The notes under the pieces: model-generated
What the model saw: the letters and a program-made list of their open reading frames with translations, nothing else
Databases searched by the model: none
Told to the model about the DNA's origin: nothing
Made by a program: the position numbers and the translations under genes
Shown: piece after piece, positions 34,981 through 63,436 of the stretch
How the letters are laid out: each line of letters opens with the position of its first letter
Numbering within the stretch: position 1 is the first letter of the stretch
Origin: Paraspadella gotoi
Taxonomy: Eukaryota > Chaetognatha
Length of the DNA stretch: 64,000 nucleotides
Direction: 5' to 3'
NCBI GenBank assembly: GCA_051294375.1
Contig: CM119267.1
Span: 9,449,709 to 9,513,708, forward strand

Positions 34981-36336
34981 GTTACTTAGGTTGAGTTTCC
35001 TTTGAAATCATGTCCAGAGATACTACAGATGTTTGCGGGTAGCAATTTAGAAATTTTATTATTATCGTTTGTGTCACGTTTCGATTTGAGTGTGATAATG
35101 AATTTGTTTATGGTGCATTTCACCAAAGCCCATTAAAAGGATTTATAATTGGGCGTTTTAAGATTTGACACACCTTCAACCTACTTAGTACTTTTTTGTC
35201 ACGTTAACCACTCAGTTTGTTGGTTTTCCTTTCTTGGAGATAAGAAAAAAAAATTAGTTGAAGACGGCAGGGAGATCTTTTGTTTTCGGAGTTTGGTTAA
35301 TTTTTTTAGGAAGCTTTAAAATTTAAATTGAAAATTGGCACTTCATCTGACGACAAGTCAACGTGAAAAAGAATAATAAGTGGCTCATAGTACTAGAATT
35401 TTTCTCTTCTTTAGAGTCTAGAAATTAATTAGTTATTTATTCTTTCATTACAAGGTTCAATTTCATTCGAGCTTAATTTTCTATATAATAAATATTTAGA
35501 AAACACAATTCAAAAAAGTCTTATCTTAAATTAGTGTAAGTGTTTACCAATTTTCTTAAAGTATAAATTTAAACCATTTAAACTATTGTAAGACTTTTTA
35601 AATTTATATTTAAAATTTAATCATTTTAGGCGCCAACCATTTTTTTAGTTAACGATTGGTGTGCTAATCAATATCTTGAGTAAATTCAGAAGTAATTTTT
35701 TTTTTAAGTTTTAACTGGCACGCTTCAAATTTCAATTTTGTTCACCATCTTTTAAAACTGAGGATGGAATTTTTTTTATTTTTGCGTCGGCTGGTTTTAT
35801 TAATTGTAAATAGTTAAAAAACAAAATTCGAGCAATTGAACCACCAAACCGCCTACCTCCAAAGAAAAACAGTTATGTATGATTTTACGCCTTTCACGAA
35901 GTGATTTTCGTGAAATTGTTTAAAACTTAAACAATTTTTTCAAAGCTTTTTAAGGACATGTTTCTTTTTATATTTTTCGCGTCGTTAGTTTAATGAGTTC
36001 CAACGTTTGAATTAAAGCGAGTTCTTTGTTTCGTTAGCCGAGTTTATGCGCTTGTAAACTCGTATACCAAATTCAGATTTTTTTTCGCCTGACGAGTTTA
36101 TCCTTAGGTGGCGTATCTTTGTTATTCAAGTTTCAGAAATATTCTGATTTCTACGTGCCATCCTCTTTGCCAATGTTTATACATAAATTTATGTAAATTT
36201 TAGCCGTAGATAAAAGTAGGAAAGCTTAATTGTATGAGATTACATGTAGATAGCTATTTTATCAATTGCTCTTTTGAATATAGAATCAGAGAATTAAATA
36301 TTTAAGATCCGAAGACTTTTGCCCAAAAAATTCCCA
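34981..36336. other. AT-rich intergenic region upstream of PIWI
   Basis: About 1.35 kb without credible coding sequence, full of A/T runs. No repeat family shared with the rest of the window was noticed. It should include the PIWI promoter. No convincing TATA box could be singled out. Confidence 0.5.
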
Positions 36337-41078
<4,742 letters not shown>

Positions 41079-42339
41079 TCATATTTTTGTTCCGTATTAG
41101 TCCGTTCATGTTGTTCCCGGTATTTTATTTTACTTCATAGTTGCTCATAATCTCTATTTTTATTACTTCAAGTGAAGATTCAAGTAATCCTATTTTAGGA
41201 CAAGTAGAATTGAGGTATTAAATACCAACGGGGCAATTATGACGTCTCAGAGTTTTGACCGACCGGCAAGTTTTAGAACTTATTAAATTTTAATTAAAAC
41301 GATCCAGTTTGTAGAATTCATCATTTGTTAGATTTACTATTTGCAAATTGAATATATAATTATATATTATATATCCTTCATATTTTCATCAGAATTATGA
41401 TGCTTCTAAGGCTTTGTTTTAAGATTGCCGGATTGTTCATTTCTTGCAATATCATTTCTTCATTTGGAGGAAGAGGGCCACAGATTGGCTTCTTTTGTTT
41501 TAGAATTTCGAGTTTTTGTTTATTTAATTAAAGGAAAGTTCCTTTTTTGTTTTCTAAAAGATTTTTCCGAGTTTTCTCTTTTTAGTCACACCGGGTTCTA
41601 ATAATCCGTAACAGTATTCGAGAATTCCTTAATAGTAAAAATGAAAAATCATCCCCATCTTCTTACAGCAGAATTTGTCGGTCCCACCCCAACATCTTTT
41701 CGGTAAGTTACTGAGATCATGTCAGAACATCGAATTAAGATGTATTATGCAAAAAAATCAATGTGCGTCTTTGCTTGTCCATCCATCCGTCTGTCCCTTC
41801 TTAGCTTTAAACGCCAATTACTATTTAGTGGAGTGGGCGATTTATTTGAAATTTTGTGCATGTGTAAAGTGTGTGAATGAGCTGGTAATAAGTTTCGATG
41901 GAATCGTCCAAGTGGAAATGAGTTTAAAACGGAAAAAAAAAGTTTTACTATTTGATTATGCTTTTTTTAATATAAAAAAAGCAAATGTAAGCTGAATTGA
42001 TATAAAAATATAAGATCAAAATTAATTAATTAATTAATTAATTATTTAAATAATTATCTGATCAGCTGCTTACAGCTTATGGATCGTTGGCAGATCTGGC
42101 ATTGTTTGCTAAAACTTGTTAAACTTCCTTGCTTCCTTCCTTTCTTACTGTAAGGGAGTGGATAGGGTTCCTTAAAATTTTTATCACGTTAGTATCCTCT
42201 CGATTTCTTGTTTATTCATCTATTTTATTTAAACAAATTGAAAAAAAAACATTTTTTCATAACCCGGCTGGTTAGAACATACATTATTCCTGACGGTTTG
42301 TATTTTTTTTTTGATACTTTATTTGTAGTTCAAAAAATC
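41079..42339. other. Intergenic region upstream of PLA2G12, with possible untranslated exon
   Basis: AT-rich gap of ~1.26 kb. It holds an (ATTA)n microsatellite at about 42019-42044. A short exon-like block (CTTCTTACAG acceptor at about 41659-41668, TCG|GTAAGT donor at 41703) could be an untranslated exon of the next gene or a chance match. A T-rich tract ending TTTGTAG (AG at 42327-42328) precedes the PLA2G12 ATG by 11 nt. Confidence 0.35.
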
Positions 42340-43186
42340 ATGAAATCAAAGAAACTGTGTGAAAAACAATTACTTCTCAATTTTTTATATTTTTCGCTCA
42401 TTTGCAATTGCGGAGTCTGCCTTGCCGATTCTAGCCCATCCGACAGGATCTTGACGAAACTGGCCGACGAGGGCGCTGCAGCAGTCGTCGAAGCAGTCAT
42501 CACCGAGGGACTCCAAGCCTTTACGTCGAGCGTCATCGAAAAGGGAGTCAAATTCGTCCAAAACAATGAACAGGCAAAAGATTATCTTAAAACTGGACTA
42601 GACATTGTTAAGGCCCTCGATCTCGACCAAGCCGCCGTCGACGACTGTCATTTCTCGTGTCCATCAAAACCCGAAGGGATTCCCGGTACACTTTATAATT
42701 TTTATCAATTAATAAACAAAAGTTTAAAAATAAAATAACAAAAGAATTGACATTTATTAAATATTGAAGGACACATACCATCAAAATACTGTTATTAATG
42801 TGCGACTACGCTATTTACAATTTAGTTTCGCCTCAGGTCGTATGTTTCGAAATATCCACCATCGTCCTTCCTCTAACGGTTGCGGGAGCTACGGTATACA
42901 CTTTGACGACCCCGATCTTCCCGCCGTCACTTCCTGCTGCGACGCCCACGATTTTTGTTATGACGAATGCGGTCACAAAAAGTTGGAGTGCGACGCCCGA
43001 TTCAGTCATTGTTTGAGCGAGGCCTGCGAGAAGGAGCCGGCATCTGTTTCGACCGGACTCGAAAAAGGCGAGAGGCGTCCTCGCGAAGACTGTGCACTAC
43101 TCGTAGAAGGACTCCAGTTGGCCGTTGCGTCGCTCGGTTGTCAGTCCTTCCTTAATGCTCAAAAAGAGGCCTGCGTTTGCGTTTGA
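42340..43186 (+). CDS. PLA2G12A: Secreted phospholipase A2, group XII-like
   Basis: Group XII secreted phospholipases are Ca2+-dependent sn-2 acyl hydrolases or inactive relatives with an unusual Ca2+ loop. Exons: 42340-42685 and 42837-43186; 231 aa. A signal peptide (about 1-35, hydrophobic LLLNFLYFSLICNCGVCLA) precedes a helical N-terminal region. The Cys-rich core has NGCGSYGIHFDDP as the divergent group XII-type Ca2+ loop and CCDAHDFCYDECG with the catalytic pair H153-D154. KKLECDARFSHCLSEAC and LGCQSFLNAQKEACVC complete the family disulfide pattern. The N-terminal domain is longer than in human PLA2G12A (189 aa). TBPL1 follows 185 nt downstream on the same strand. Confidence 0.9.
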
Positions 43187-43371
43187 CATGTTTGTGCGAT
43201 TTATTTTTTAATGGTTTCTTGCTGCTATATTTATTTGTTATTACAATTATATATATTATTATTATGAATGTATGTAATGTTTTTACCCGATGTGATATTG
43301 AGAAAGACAGGCGATTCAAAATCATCACGTTAGTTATTTATTTACCTCAGCAGTAAAAGAGTTTCTTGGTC

Positions 43372-44214
43372 ATGATGTCCACAAAAACAAAGATTAGTCG
43401 GCCGACTGCCACCGCTCGTCCGCCCTCTATCGTAGTTAGGGTTGAGAGCGTAACGTCGGTGTTCGTCGTCCGGCAACGCCTCGATCTGACGGAGGTCGCC
43501 CGCCTTTGCATCAACGCAGAGCTCCGTCACAATTGTGTCGAGATCCGATTGAAAAAGCCTCGAGTAACGGCTCATCTCTTCGTTAAAGGCAGCGTTAACG
43601 TTATGGGCGCCTCGAGCGAAGATGATTCCCGGACGGGCGCCAGGAGGATCGCCCGCATGCTGCAGCGTGTCGGCATTCAATACGTTCGCTTCCGACGTTT
43701 TCGCGTTGTCAATATCAATTCCACCTGCAGGTTGCCTTTCGCCGTCAGTCTCGAAAAGTTTTATCGTCTGTACCGCGAAAAACACCCGAAAGACATCGAA
43801 TTTTTTCCCGAATTGGCCAACTATGTCAAGGTCACGACCGAGGGGGCCAAGCTGCATATTCACTCCACGGGAACCGTTCAGATCTTCTCCGCTTCCACGA
43901 GCGCCATCTCCTCCGAGTTGCGGACGATCTTCCCCTTGCTGCTCGGTGCTAAGGCGTCGACGAGCGCTCCAACGCCGACGAATCCTGTCATCAAGCGAGC
44001 GAAGGAGGACGACAGCGACGACAGCGACGATGAGCCTGACGAGAGTAAACGTGAAGATCGTCGACGTATTTTGAATGAAGCCGTCGCGAGGTTTGCTCAA
44101 CTTGGTCCGGACGCATTTTCTAGCGACGAAGACGACGAAGAAAATGAAGCCGAGGATTCACGCCTCTTGGATAAAAACGCGAATTACGTCGGATACTTGG
44201 ACAGCGACGATTAG
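43372..44214 (+). CDS. TBPL1: TBP-like factor (TRF2/TBPL1-type)
   Basis: TBPL1/TRF2 is a TBP paralog that drives TATA-less promoters and binds TFIIA and TFIIB but not the TATA box. It is a single exon of 280 aa. Two TBP repeats span about 18-195: the first has HNCVEIRLKKPRVTAHLF and MGASSEDDSRTGARRIARML, and the junction is FRVVNINSTCRLPFAVSL, closer to TBPL1 than to TBP. The second ends ISSELRTIFPLL. In the second repeat the LIF-type DNA-intercalating Phe position reads HIH, consistent with loss of TATA binding. A C-terminal tail of ~80 residues is very acidic (DDSDDSDDEPDES, SSDEDDEENEAED, YLDSDD), with many CK2-like sites. The first ATG is 43372; the next codon is also ATG. A TTTACCTCAG acceptor-like site lies 22 nt upstream. 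Confidence 0.85.
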   Translation: MMSTKTKISRPTATARPPSIVVRVESVTSVFVVRQRLDLTEVARLCINAELRHNCVEIRLKKPRVTAHLFVKGSVNVMGASSEDDSRTGARRIARMLQRVGIQYVRFRRFRVVNINSTCRLPFAVSLEKFYRLYREKHPKDIEFFPELANYVKVTTEGAKLHIHSTGTVQIFSASTSAISSELRTIFPLLLGAKASTSAPTPTNPVIKRAKEDDSDDSDDEPDESKREDRRRILNEAVARFAQLGPDAFSSDEDDEENEAEDSRLLDKNANYVGYLDSDD

Positions 44215-45910
44215 GCGTCTCGCCGCGTCCACCATCGAGTTTCATGATTTTTATATCTTTCGTGTTTCATTTAGTTTTGATAGCTTAGCATATACATAGG
44301 GTATGCGAATTCTTTACCTGTTATTGATCAATTGATGGCGAAATCAAGTTGGGTAATTGGTAAAATTTATATAATTTGGAACAATTTCCCCTTATAAAGT
44401 AGGTGCTTCATTCGCATAAAAATAAATCGTATCCCGACTTGTTTCGCGAATCTTAACCTTGTCCTTTTGATACGTATTTCATACGAGTTTAAATACAAGT
44501 TTACGATGCTGTTTTGTTTGACTTTGGTTATTGCAGATAACGTGTGTCGCTTTTGTCGTGCGTGGGATGATCTTGCAGTATTCCAGCAGTAGCTTACCAT
44601 GGATAAAGGCAATTCTGAATCATAGCCTGAAGAGATCTCTTTTTGTTGCAGGTGAGCGAATTATCATATTAACTAAATTCTAGATTTTCTTGTCAATAGG
44701 TAATGCTGTAACATTACTGTTAACGCCTGTTAAACTTTGAACATGCATAGGTTATTCGTAAACGTAATTATTTTGTTAAAATAAATCTTAAATATTTATT
44801 TTGTAAGAAACCAATACTATGAATAAATTTAGATAAAAACAAAGGTTTTTATTTTCTTCTTCCTTTCTATTTATCTACATTCTTTAGTTGTCTCCAATGT
44901 TCATTTCTATTGTAAAACTGTTTTTGTTCCGAAAAGTGTAGCTCAAGAATTTTTAATTCTACTTCTATGTTCTCATTTTTATATATAAAAAAAAGAAGAA
45001 AATCACCGAAACAAATTGATAGCGGTGATTGACTTTGCCCTTAATTTTCCCTGATTCTGCGGGCTGTTCCTTTTTCGGAAAAATCGTCAATAAACGTTAT
45101 CATTATTCAGGGTTTTTTTCATTATCCATTGTGAATTTAGGAACGACGCATATTGGTTCGATTAGACTCATCCATCATTCATCATCAAGTGTTGGATCTC
45201 GAGAATATTTTTTCGAAGATTTTGTTTACCCGGCTTTTTCGATGTCGATTTTTGGCGATTTCTTTAAAACTCTCGATCATTACTTTTCTATCATCCTTTC
45301 AAGGAGTAAGAGTTTTATCCTTCGCCAAACCCAATTTTTCTGCAATGTGTTCCCTCTTCCCTTCATTGTCTTTTAAATTTACTTGTCTACTATGAGAAAA
45401 AAATTTCAATTATGTGTAGTATTATGAGGTAGAGTAGGTTTATATTTTTTTGATTTATATTTATTAAAACAATGCTATGGTTTGATAGTAGTTTTAATTT
45501 ACGGTTATCCAAGACTTCTGTACGGGATAAGCCTCTCGATCCGCTCATTCGCTTAAAGATAGTCGTGGCTCAACCCCCATCCGCTATCCGACGTCGATGT
45601 TTTTCAGTTTAAAACTTCTGCTTTAATCTCTGTGAGAAGGATCGACTGTATATCCCTGACCAGTTTACCTTCAACTCGCTATGATTTGAACACAGCCTCA
45701 AAAAAAAATATAAGCCGCGACCAACTTTTTGTGCCACGTGATTTGTCCCTCATTGGATGGCGACTTCATGAACTAAAAAGTTTCTTTCATCCCACACTAT
45801 TTTGGTTTACAGGTCGATAACCCTTCGCCTATTTCGGCGAAGTAACCACAAAGTATTCCACCAAACACTTCCTTCGGACTTTCTCGGCCGATCCGCGCGA
45901 AATTTTCATC
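44215..45910 (+). other. Intergenic region with possible untranslated 5' exons of coronin
   Basis: About 1.7 kb without conserved coding sequence. A block at 44537-44651 is flanked by GGTTATTGCAG and TTGCAG|GTGAGC and contains only an 8-codon upstream ORF, so it could be a non-coding first exon. TTTTGGTTTACAG (AG at 45811-45812) could be the acceptor opening the exon that carries the coronin ATG at 45911. Around 45540-45600 the DNA is more GC-rich than its surroundings. These are splice-signal inferences only. Confidence 0.3.
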
Positions 45911-58406
<12,496 letters not shown>

Positions 58407-58428
58407 CTCGAGCGATAAATTTTTATCA

Positions 58429-58434
58429 AATAAA
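58429..58434 (+). terminator. Poly(A) signal after the proximal coronin last exon
   Basis: AATAAA lies 23 nt after the TGA of exon 12a, which supports 58239-58406 being a genuine terminal exon rather than an internal one. Confidence 0.55.
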
Positions 58435-59194
58435 AAGTACCTTGTGGAAGAGCGTATTAAATGTGCTACTTTTAAAGTTGGGGTTGTGAAGTCTTGTTTA
58501 ATCGTGAATGGAATGAATGACCACGTCTTTTTTTGCAGACTTTTAAATCCTTACCGGCAGATTTTGCGCAGTGCAGTGGAACCTTAAGATCCGTATCACT
58601 ATCAGCTTATCTTCTCAATTATTATGCGACGAGGATTTTTTCACTAGCATAATAGTTATAAATATGTTTTTTCGACAACCTTCCAGTCAACTTTTTTTTT
58701 AGCATTTTAACAATGAGAGGCCTCTCGTCGAATAATAATTATTTTAAGAGTTTTCAAAATAAATTTCGTTTCACGGCGTGTTAACACGTTCTAATCATAC
58801 ATAAACATCGCCGACTCTCAACAGCAACGCATTTAAATTATTTTTGCGGTCCTTTGGATTTTGACTCTGAATTATTTTTTGAGATCACAGCTGCTTATTT
58901 TGCGCTAGAGAATAAATTCAATAATAACTGTATTTGTTATAAGTTTCGTAATTTATACTATATTTAACGTTTAAAATGGATTACAACCTAGACAAGAGAG
59001 TTTAACGAAATTCCGCACGATTTTTGCCGTTTTCATAGCAAGTCCATACATTTTTTCATTAACGATATCGTTCTCTAGCTTCAAAAATTTGCTGTTGTGT
59101 GTAGAATCAGTAGTTGTCTTGTAGATTTTGACCAGATTTTGCTGATACATACTTCGTCGTCTTTTAATTTATTTATTTATTTTTTTTTTTCCAG

Positions 59195-59443
59195 AAGGAG
59201 GAATTCGAAGAGTTGGTGTCGGAGATCAAAAAGCTCAAGGTCGTCGTTTTGAGGCAGGAAAAGAAAATCGAAACTTTGGAAACGCGACTCACTGAATACG
59301 ATGCCAAGCTCAAGGAGGCCACCACCTTGAAGATCGGTGCGTGAAATTTTACCGAAGCTCAACTTTAAATTTAGCTGTGCATATTATTAAATTTTGCTTT
59401 TATTTTAGTTAACGGAAGTCGCACAGATGAACAAGATGCTTAA
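59195..59443 (+). CDS. CORO1C: Alternative distal terminal exons of coronin
   Basis: Two exons, 59195-59336 and 59409-59443, encode a second coronin C-terminus of 58 residues. They join in phase 0 to exon 11 (ending 57764), giving a 545-aa isoform. The first begins KEEFEELVSEIKKLKVVVL, aligned with KEEYDHLLVELKNLKMIVM of exon 12a, and both continue as heptad coiled coil (ETLETRL against RNMEFKL). Splice sites are good: TTTTTTTTCCAG before 59195, and a GTGCGT donor with a TATTTTAG acceptor between the two pieces. The end is TDEQDA then TAA. The coronin coiled coil mediates trimerisation, so the two exons should give different oligomerisation or Arp2/3-binding tails. Confidence 0.8.
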
Positions 59444-60599
59444 CTCCGGTTTTCATTTGTATTAGGAACAATTTGTCTTTGTCCTATTTAGGTTTTAGTC
59501 TGGAAAAAAGCGCACAAGGTGTTTTATTTATTTACTATTTTTTTATACTCCTCTTTGGTGAATAGGGTTTCCAATTTTTTTCCTGCCTCAAAATATTTAA
59601 ACTCATGTAATAAGTTGGTTGCTTTCCCTCAAATTTTATTTCAACTATTCGTTCTTATTTATTGTCCTAGTAGCTTATACGAAATTGCAAAGAGCGCTTA
59701 TCAACGAATGCTTTTACACTTGGGATAACCCCAATAGGCCCATCCTTCCCTCTTTTCTTTTTAAAAATTCTTTCATTTTCCACCTTCAGTAAGTGAGATA
59801 AATTTACAAGAAGCTGCTTTTTTTTTAAATCTTTTTGATTGTCTTCCTTTGATTTTAATAATTTGTTTATGCGGAAAGCATCCAACTATAATGCACAAAT
59901 TATATAAACTACTGGTTTATTCCTTTGTAACTGGATGTAATATTTAAAAATCTATTGCAATAACGTACAAGGTTTGGAGGAATAGACCAGTGTATTTGGG
60001 AATTGGCGTATAATGACCCACTGGTATCAACCAAAGAAGTGAAATTAGTTCCTAATTCTAAGGTGATTACCTATTGTTGACTATATCAAAATTGTACATA
60101 AGTAACGCCATCTAAATTATTTTTAACCGCTATGTCCTTGGATTTATTTACAATCATGTAATTTTTTTTTCAATTAAAACTAATGAGTAATGTTGCGAGA
60201 TTTTAGTATTTTAACATTATAAACAGTAATTTATAGGGCCAATGCATTAGTGTTCCTCGGTATTGTTTTATTTTAGTTATGTTTAATTGTGCAATTTGTT
60301 CTAAGTTCCGTTAAACCGAATATTGAAGAATGATTTTTGTATGGTTTAAATACACAAGCTTTTATATTCTCGTTTAGCTTTAGTCAAAGAGATGAATATT
60401 TGAAATTCTCTACGCTACAACTTCGAGCATCTTTATCTTAGTAACACTAACAGGAGTCACGAGAGATTTGGAAAAACTGGAATTCAGTCAACAATTTTTG
60501 TAACAATATGTAAACACGCAAAGCAATAAGTATATTTTGAAAAAAATTAAAACGCTAAGTTTTTAGGAATGATTGTTCGGTATTCATTAAATGTTTCTG
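59444..60599. other. Convergent intergenic region coronin/smoothelin
   Basis: AT-rich 3' flanking DNA of two convergent genes. No coding sequence or repeat was recognised. The 3' UTRs of both genes should lie here. Confidence 0.55.
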
Positions 60600-63436
60600 T
60601 TACTGTTCGGCTTTTATTTTGTTTTCGTAATCGCGCCCATGACGGTAAAGGCTCTGCACATAAGTGAAGACGCATTTCCAATCAGGCTTATCCTTCATTG
60701 CCAACATGTCGTCCACTTCCAGAAGCGGCATGGCTCCGATTGTTTCATCGGCGACGCGAAATGCTATCTGTTTCCAAGAGGTTTAAAGTGAGAATTTTCA
60801 CTTTTTTCATCCATTATGATTATGATTCTCGTGGAGGTGGTCGTGTTCGCCACTTCCTTTTCAGCCTTCAAAATTGTTTAAAAACCACTTCTTATTATCC
60901 ACGGGGTTCTAAAGCCTTAATTATTCATAGAGAAATTTTGCATTATTTCTTCAAGTAATGCTAATATGTTTAAAACGCCTAAAATTCAAAGAAAAGTTGA
61001 CCCGATTTTTTATTTAACTTGACATAATTTGACGAACCTCTAGGTTTTCGCGCCGATTCTTTGGGTCCAACTTGTGGAAGTCGAAAGCGTCGGAGGAGTA
61101 GTGATGGGCGATGGCGGCGAAAGCCATCCCATCGGCCCAAGACGACGAAAAGTTTCGAATGTCGACGTGGGGATAGCCTCTCGTTTTTTGCTGGCACCAT
61201 GCTAGCAGGGTAGCCTTGATTTGAACAGCTGAGGAGGCCGCAGACGCTGGAGAAAACGACTGAGATCGAGACACGGCCGAGTCTTGATAAAAAACAAGAA
61301 AAATAATCACGTGATTCATCAGCCTATTTCACTTTCCGTATGAGGTTTTTACTAGTGCAAAAGCTGCTCACCGTTAGATTTCTTGTCAACTTCTTCGAAG
61401 CGCCGCTTCGCATCAGCGACGCTCGTAGGCTGAACGCGACTATTTCGTCTAAACTCTGTGCCTATGCGGGATTAAATTGATGTCACCGATTGGTCACAAC
61501 TACTAACTTGGTCGAAACAAAGTTCGGAAACTCCATTTTGGCCAATTTGTAAATTTTCAATCGCTAAACTAAAGTTTTTTTTGGTCAATGAGACGTTCCT
61601 GAAAACATGGAAAAATCTTACCCGATTGTCTCGGTATCGTCCAGCTCCGTGAGGTTCTCCTCAGTGCGGGCGCATTAGGGTAACCTCTTCTTTCCTCTGT
61701 TAGCCCTTTTTCACCGTTTGACATGCTTTGAATCGTCGCTCTCAACCCTTTGTTTCCGGATTGCGGCGACAACAACAAAGTGGTGTTCGTCACTTGAGTT
61801 TTGGCGGGCTCCGAAATCCCACCTAGGGCTGGGGCGACGGAGTTTAGATTGGTCGGAGCCGCTTTGTCGTCGTCGACTCGCTCGTTTTCGTTTTGATTGC
61901 GTATTATCGTCTCTTTGGCTGGGAGCGACGTCGGGCTCCGACTCAAAGCCAAGAGAGATGAGGGGTGAAGGGACGGCGACGCCGATTTCCATGCGGCGCC
62001 TGAGTAACAGCAGTTCAAAACGTACAATATATGAAATGGGTACAACCAATATAAAATTATCCCTTCAAGTAATAAATAAGCTATCTTGCCCCTGACTTTG
62101 GTGGTTTTAGGCCTCCATCACTCTTACAAGACAATCACATTGTGTGTCTTGATTTAAAGCGCGCGGTATTGAAACAATGAGAATCTCACTCGCCTGTCAA
62201 ACTCATGCGTCTAATATCCTGCATGCATTCCATCTGCCGCTCTCTGTCCTTTTTCGCCAACTCGATCTTCACTCTCATTTCCTCTTCTCGGCTTTCTTCA
62301 GCGATTGACTTTTGCTTGGTTAGTGACGCCTCAAAATTAAAAAAAAAGAAATTGGGTAATTGCCATTTCTGGCCTGTCCAAATGGCACTGATTAAAAAGC
62401 ATCTGCAGCCAATTTTCGATGAGGCGATACCATTGCCAACTGAGCTTGTAAAGGGAACTATCACCGAAAATATATTGTTCGACGAACTTAACATGAAAAA
62501 CTAAAATAGGGATACGAAAAATCAAAAAAGTAAAAGAAAAAAATAAAAAAATTGCAGCTTTCGCAATCAACAGAAATTCTTGAATTAAATGAACTTCGCT
62601 TTTAAAGAAGTATTTTAATCTCCGAAATACCTGGCTGATGGCTTGAATTTCTTGCTGTCTGAATTTCGTAGCACTGTCTCTTCTCTTCTTTAAAAATTCT
62701 TGGGATGTCGAGGCTGGATCCGGCCTTGTTTTCGAAAGCTCCTAAATCCCAAGGACAGAAAATCGAAGAAAAAAAAATTTAAAAAAGAAATTTCCCCTTT
62801 TGTTATCGTCGATGGGGACAACTGACAACTACGGACAAAAAAAAGTCGCGTTTTTTTTTCAAACGGCAGTCTGCGCACCTGAATACGTTGCAGGCGTTCC
62901 TTCCTTTCCGACTCCCTCTCCCTCCTTCTCTTTGCACTCTCCTCTTCCCTCCTTCTTTCCCTCTCCTGTCTCTCCGCCTCTCTTTTCTCCCTGCCCGCGT
63001 CTTGAGATCGACGATCCGCTGACGAACGGCTTTCCGTTTTTCGTACGTTTCGGGTCTGACGGGAATCGAGGAATGTCAGTTAAGGAATTGACTAGTTATG
63101 TAAAGAGTTTTATTATTATTATTTTATATTTAATTTTCGGCCGCGATTTCAAATACGGTAGGTATTTTCTTTTTTTACCTCAAATTATGTAATGCAGAGA
63201 AAAAATAATTCCAAGCACAAAAATTTTATTTATTATTTTGAAAGTTTTTATGATTATTTCCGTAGCTTTTAACTATATTTATATAATTTAAAAAATCGCG
63301 TAGACCTATGATCGGTGAGTTGCGAGAGCATTGACTGCAGCGCTTCGTCGTCCTCGCAGGTGGCGACATCTGGGAATAACGCAGCGTCGCCTGCGGCGGC
63401 GGCACTGGTTTTCGCGGCGACGTTCCCAGCTATCAT
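60600..63436 (-). CDS. SMTN: Smoothelin-like protein with C-terminal CH domain
   Basis: Smoothelins are actin-associated proteins of contractile cells. Exons in transcript order: 63436-63306, 63055-62879, 62741-62631, 62329-62194, 61999-61622, 61461-61372, 61282-61038, 60767-60600; about 478 aa. The N-terminal smoothelin motif reads ALQSMLSQLTDHR and then YEKRKAVRQRIVDLK across the first junction. Next come a charged coiled coil (RERESERKERLQRIQ, ELAKKDRERQMECMQDIRRM) and a Ser/Pro-rich linker. A type-2-like CH domain (VQIKATLLAWCQQKTRGYPH, DIRNFSSSWADGMAFAAIAH, FDFHKLDPKNRREN, PLLEVDDMLAMKDKPDWKCV) ends YENKIKAEQ. Exon 2 needs one extra base to keep frame (near 62980-63000), so a sequencing error or a real frameshift is present. 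Intron 4 has a GC donor (ACAG|GCGAGT). The start at 63436 is the first good ATG; upstream untranslated exons are possible. Confidence 0.85.

Noticed and set aside
41675-41995. 106-codon ORF upstream of PLA2G12
   Set aside because: The opening codon is not ATG, it overlaps AT-rich sequence, and a GTAAGT donor sits at its start; no homology recognised.
45029-45376. 115-codon + strand ORF upstream of coronin
   Set aside because: It does not begin with ATG, has Phe/Ser/Ile-rich composition expected from AT-rich DNA, and shows no recognisable domain.
61711-62049. Separate minus-strand gene of 112 codons
   Set aside because: It overlaps the smoothelin linker exon in another frame; it is better explained as the alternative frame reached by the tandem donor.
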